Notes under the pieces: model-generated | Seen by the model: only the letters and a program-made list of their open reading frames with translations | The model's database searches: none | Told to the model about the DNA's origin: nothing | NCBI GenBank assembly: GCA_963969495.1 | Contig: OZ018335.1 | Span: 86,162,354-86,226,353, forward strand | Reading direction: 5' to 3' | Source: Ceratothoa steindachneri | Lineage: Eukaryota > Arthropoda > Malacostraca > Isopoda > Cymothoidae | Length of the DNA stretch: 64,000 bases | Program-made: the position numbers and the translations under genes | Shown here: in pieces, positions 61,205 through 64,000 of the stretch | Layout: the number at the start of each line of letters is the position of its first letter | Numbering within the stretch: position 1 is the first letter of the stretch

Positions 61205-63325
61205 TTGTCGGTCAAAGCGAGTAATCTATGTTCACATTTTCTTCTCTCATTCTTCTGTGTACTGAATCATTCAATCCACTGTGTAACTTTTTGTTGAGGT
61301 AATGCCCAGCAGGTTAATATAATGTTTGTCGTAGGTGTTGTGTCTGATGTGTTGTTCGCATGTGTATTTTTGTGTTTACTGTATGTTTGAAGGCTTCAGC
61401 CAATCCATCCACTTCTCTGATTTTGTTTACTTATTTCACTGTTTTTCTTATTTGTCTGGTGTCCACCACTTCACTCACTTTGATTCATTAAATCTATTTT
61501 GTGGTTCACATTATTTCCCCTTCGTCACTACTTTTTCGAACTCCCAAAAACCCACCTCTATACTGGGATTTTTGAAATTGTTTCAAATTTGGTTGTTTGT
61601 TAGCATTAATGAATCTTGTTTGGTAGTCGCTCTTGTGATCCCTTTCTTGGGGAATTGATTGAGGCAAATATTCTTAGTCGGTTGATCTATTTTTTCCGGA
61701 TTTTTTTCTTTGATCAGTTGAATACATTAGGAGCCTATTGATACTACGATGTGTTTTATTATTATTTATTTCCTTTGAGTGTACAATGTTGAAAAGAGCG
61801 TTTGATCCAATGTTTGCAATTTCCGCAAGGATTGAGGAGGAGAGTTGATCTTCTTCCAAATATTTCCCTCTTTTTTGCTTAAGACAATGTTGAGAGGTTT
61901 CATCTTTGATTTTGAGGCTGGGCTCTTTGAAGTCTTCTCTCTCTCATTTTGTTTATTAAAAGGTAGAGACTTATTTTCAAGACATTAGAGTTCCCGCTTC
62001 TACGATGGTGAAAACCTTTTGAAGGGCTAGGAAGGTAGTTGAGTGCCTCCTCTCTTAATGAGAGATATATCTTCTTTTTATTCTTTACGCTTTCGATTCT
62101 TAACTCATCGTGGCTTTCGATAGTCTTTTAGCCATGTATCTTATTTACCCTGATGAGGAAATATTTAATCCTAGTACCTTACCTTCTCTATGACATCGAG
62201 ATAAATGTTCTTCTACTTCGATATCTGCTGTTTTCTTGAGATTAAGACTATTTTGATCTTTTTTTCTGGATGTTCTTATGTTGCAGTCCCTTTCGAAATG
62301 GTTGATTTTTCTGATCTCGATGGCTGTCGTCCTTGCAGGAAATTCCTTATTACTTTATTGACCGATTCAGTCAGCGAGTGGGATATTTAAGCATTTTAGG
62401 TGGTGGCATGTCCATTGTAAAGATTGAATACAGCGTGGAGATGAGGTGAGTCTAGTATCCAATACAAATTCGGGACTTTAAATTCATAAACACCATCATA
62501 TCCTCTTCTTTCTGTTAGATAGACACAGAGAATTGTTTCCAGGTTGTTGTTAATCTAGTGTTTTAGAACTTATGTTACATGCCTTGCACGCAAATTTTGT
62601 TACATGCTTTTTGTAATCTCTCAGGACCAGATCGATGCAACTTCTTTCATTCACTTCATCTTCCCCATGACTGTTCCGAATATATTATATCGCTGTAATC
62701 TTTAGATATGACGAACATAGGGGTGAATACCGAAGAAGATAAGAAACAATATTTTAAAATCTGAAAAATAAAAGAATAAATTACTCAGTGTATAATTCCT
62801 AAATGATAACAAGAGGCTCTATTTTAATAAATACTATCTAAGATTTATTCAAGAAAATCAAGGATCACTTTAATTACAACCTGATATCTGTCCTGCGGGT
62901 GGAATATTAGCAACCCTCAAATGGTCATCTCTTGCATTTTGACCCATGGATCAGGTGACGCTGGTAAAGGGGGCAAAAAGTTGAGGGAAAACGGATAAAA
63001 CCTATCGGAATAGGAGGGTATAGAGTAACCATCTGGAAATGGTTAAAGGAAAAAGAGGAATAAAAATTAAGTGTCTAATATAAGAAAGAAATAATAATAA
63101 TATAAGCAATGTAGTCGTCTAATATAGGGTGTCTTAGCATATTTATTTCGATATAATGGTCAATGTAGCCTCCACCGGAAGCTAACGGTCTAGAAAGTAT
63201 GGCTTTTGCTGTTGGATTGAGCCAAGTTTTTTGACAACAACCGCTTCATTTCATGCCTGTAGGTAAGACAATATGATGCACCAGCCGAAATAGGATCTCT
63301 CCCTCGAAAAGCTCTTGGTTATTGT

Positions 63326-63327
<2 letters not shown>
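61205..63327. other. no gene supported
   Basis: The plus-strand frame at 61335-61658 is rich in F, H and S with no motif and is probably chance. The stretch could include the 5' part of the LINE fragment at 59.5-60.5 kb, but no block was recognised. Confidence 0.35.

Positions 63328-63403
<76 letters not shown>
63328..63403. repeat. (TA)n microsatellite bordering a third PLE terminus
   Basis: About 75 bp of uninterrupted alternating AT. Confidence 0.95.
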
Positions 63404-63406
<3 letters not shown>

Positions 63407-63560
63407 TTAGGGCTTCTCCTATGGAGCTTCAATTTAATTTGAAGTATGAACGAAAGGAGGTATAAAGGAAAAGTCATTTCATTTTCTTGATACAACGTTT
63501 CGGGTGAACTTTTCACCAATCTTCGGGTACTGGCAATACAATTCGTGGAAAACAATTTAA
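63404..63560. mobile_element. probable terminus of a third Penelope-like element
   Basis: About 100 bp after the (TA)n array lies AACGTTTCGGG (63504-63514), a small hairpin (GGTGAAC against TTCACC) and ATCTTCGGG. PLE2 has the same order about 25 bp after its left array. No RT or endonuclease is visible before the window ends, so the identification rests on this terminal motif and the adjacent array. Confidence 0.5.
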
Positions 63561-64000
63561 GATAGAGTTAAACAGATAATCAAAATGATGAATGTATGGA
63601 AAGTATTTAATGTTTATTAAGGAGGGGATAGCGATAAATTTACAGGTAATTAATATTTTTGGATTATTATGTTACGAGTAAAAAATTAACGATTGGGGAA
63701 ACACAGGAAACACAGGAGGATAAACCAACCTTAAACAATCAGCCATTAGAGGATAACTGGGGAAAAAGGGCGAGGAGCGTAAGAAGAAAGAGAAGGTTAG
63801 GGGTTTGGTATTATTTTTCTTTAGAATAGAAGTAGTGGGTGAGAAGAAGAATCGGAATTTAAGGAAGGAGAAAGGTATTTAATATACATGGATTCAAGAA
63901 TCCTTAATGATATGGGATCAGGGGTAGCTTTTTAAGATTTTAAAATCGTCCGTTGTGATTTCAGTTTTACACTTAAAATGGGGAGAAATATAGATATAAA
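63561..64000. other. sequence after the third PLE terminus, cut by the window end
   Basis: It may be the inside of the third element. No coding block is recognisable in the 440 bp available. Confidence 0.3.

Noticed and set aside
61335..61658. 107-codon plus-strand frame rich in F, H, S and C
   Set aside because: Composition reflects T-rich DNA; no motif, no membrane pattern consistent with a known family, no splice context.
1..64000. CRISPR arrays, operons, Shine-Dalgarno sites, telomeric TTAGG arrays
   Set aside because: None seen; the repeat spacing and overall composition are those of an animal genome and no short regularly spaced identical repeats with unique spacers occur.

Overview
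The window is AT-rich animal DNA, most likely from an arthropod. It has no operons, no bacterial signals and no intact long gene. It carries very long (AT)n arrays, and every protein I could recognise is a mobile-element relic of types common in arthropods: Penelope-like elements with GIY-YIG endonuclease, I/jockey-type LINEs, a Ty3/gypsy LTR element, Tc1/mariner transposons, and two multi-copy arthropod protein families of unknown function. I cannot name the species.

Layout. 1-4 kb: AT-rich spacer with a 108-bp tandem duplication and a degenerate minisatellite. 4-6 kb: probable gypsy remnant (minus). 9.9-10.2 kb: Tc1-like transposase fossil (minus). 10-21 kb: AT-rich DNA with almost nothing recognisable. 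21.5-26 kb: a 299-bp palindrome between two (AT)n arrays, a nearly complete but broken copy of 'family A' (minus), a Penelope-like element (PLE1, minus) between (AT)n arrays, and a 169-bp tandem duplication that contains its own (AT)n array. 26-34 kb: unassigned, partly GC-richer, with a 25-bp minisatellite and one candidate exon. 34.6-37.4 kb: eroded LINE (plus). 38.7-40 kb: 'family B' pseudogene (minus). 41.3-43.6 kb: 3' end of a Ty3/gypsy element (minus; integrase, polypurine tract, LTR). 43.8-45.8 kb: a second Penelope-like element (PLE2, plus) between (TA)n arrays. 48.6 kb: a well-formed candidate host exon (minus). 51.5-53.8 kb: a clear but dead I/jockey-type LINE (minus). 55.49-56.30 kb: an internally deleted mariner-type transposon with both terminal inverted repeats and a TA duplication. 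59.5-60.5 kb: probable third LINE fragment (minus). 60.69-61.20 kb: three 173-bp tandem repeats. 63.33 kb to the end: another (TA)n array followed by a third Penelope-like terminus.

No gene set acts together here. The region reads as an intergenic or intronic transposon graveyard. The most notable pattern is structural: both Penelope-like bodies lie exactly between (TA)n arrays, and the three termini share a small hairpin with a CGAAA core next to the array. I found no convincing tRNA gene, no complete rRNA gene, no CRISPR array and no complete host gene.
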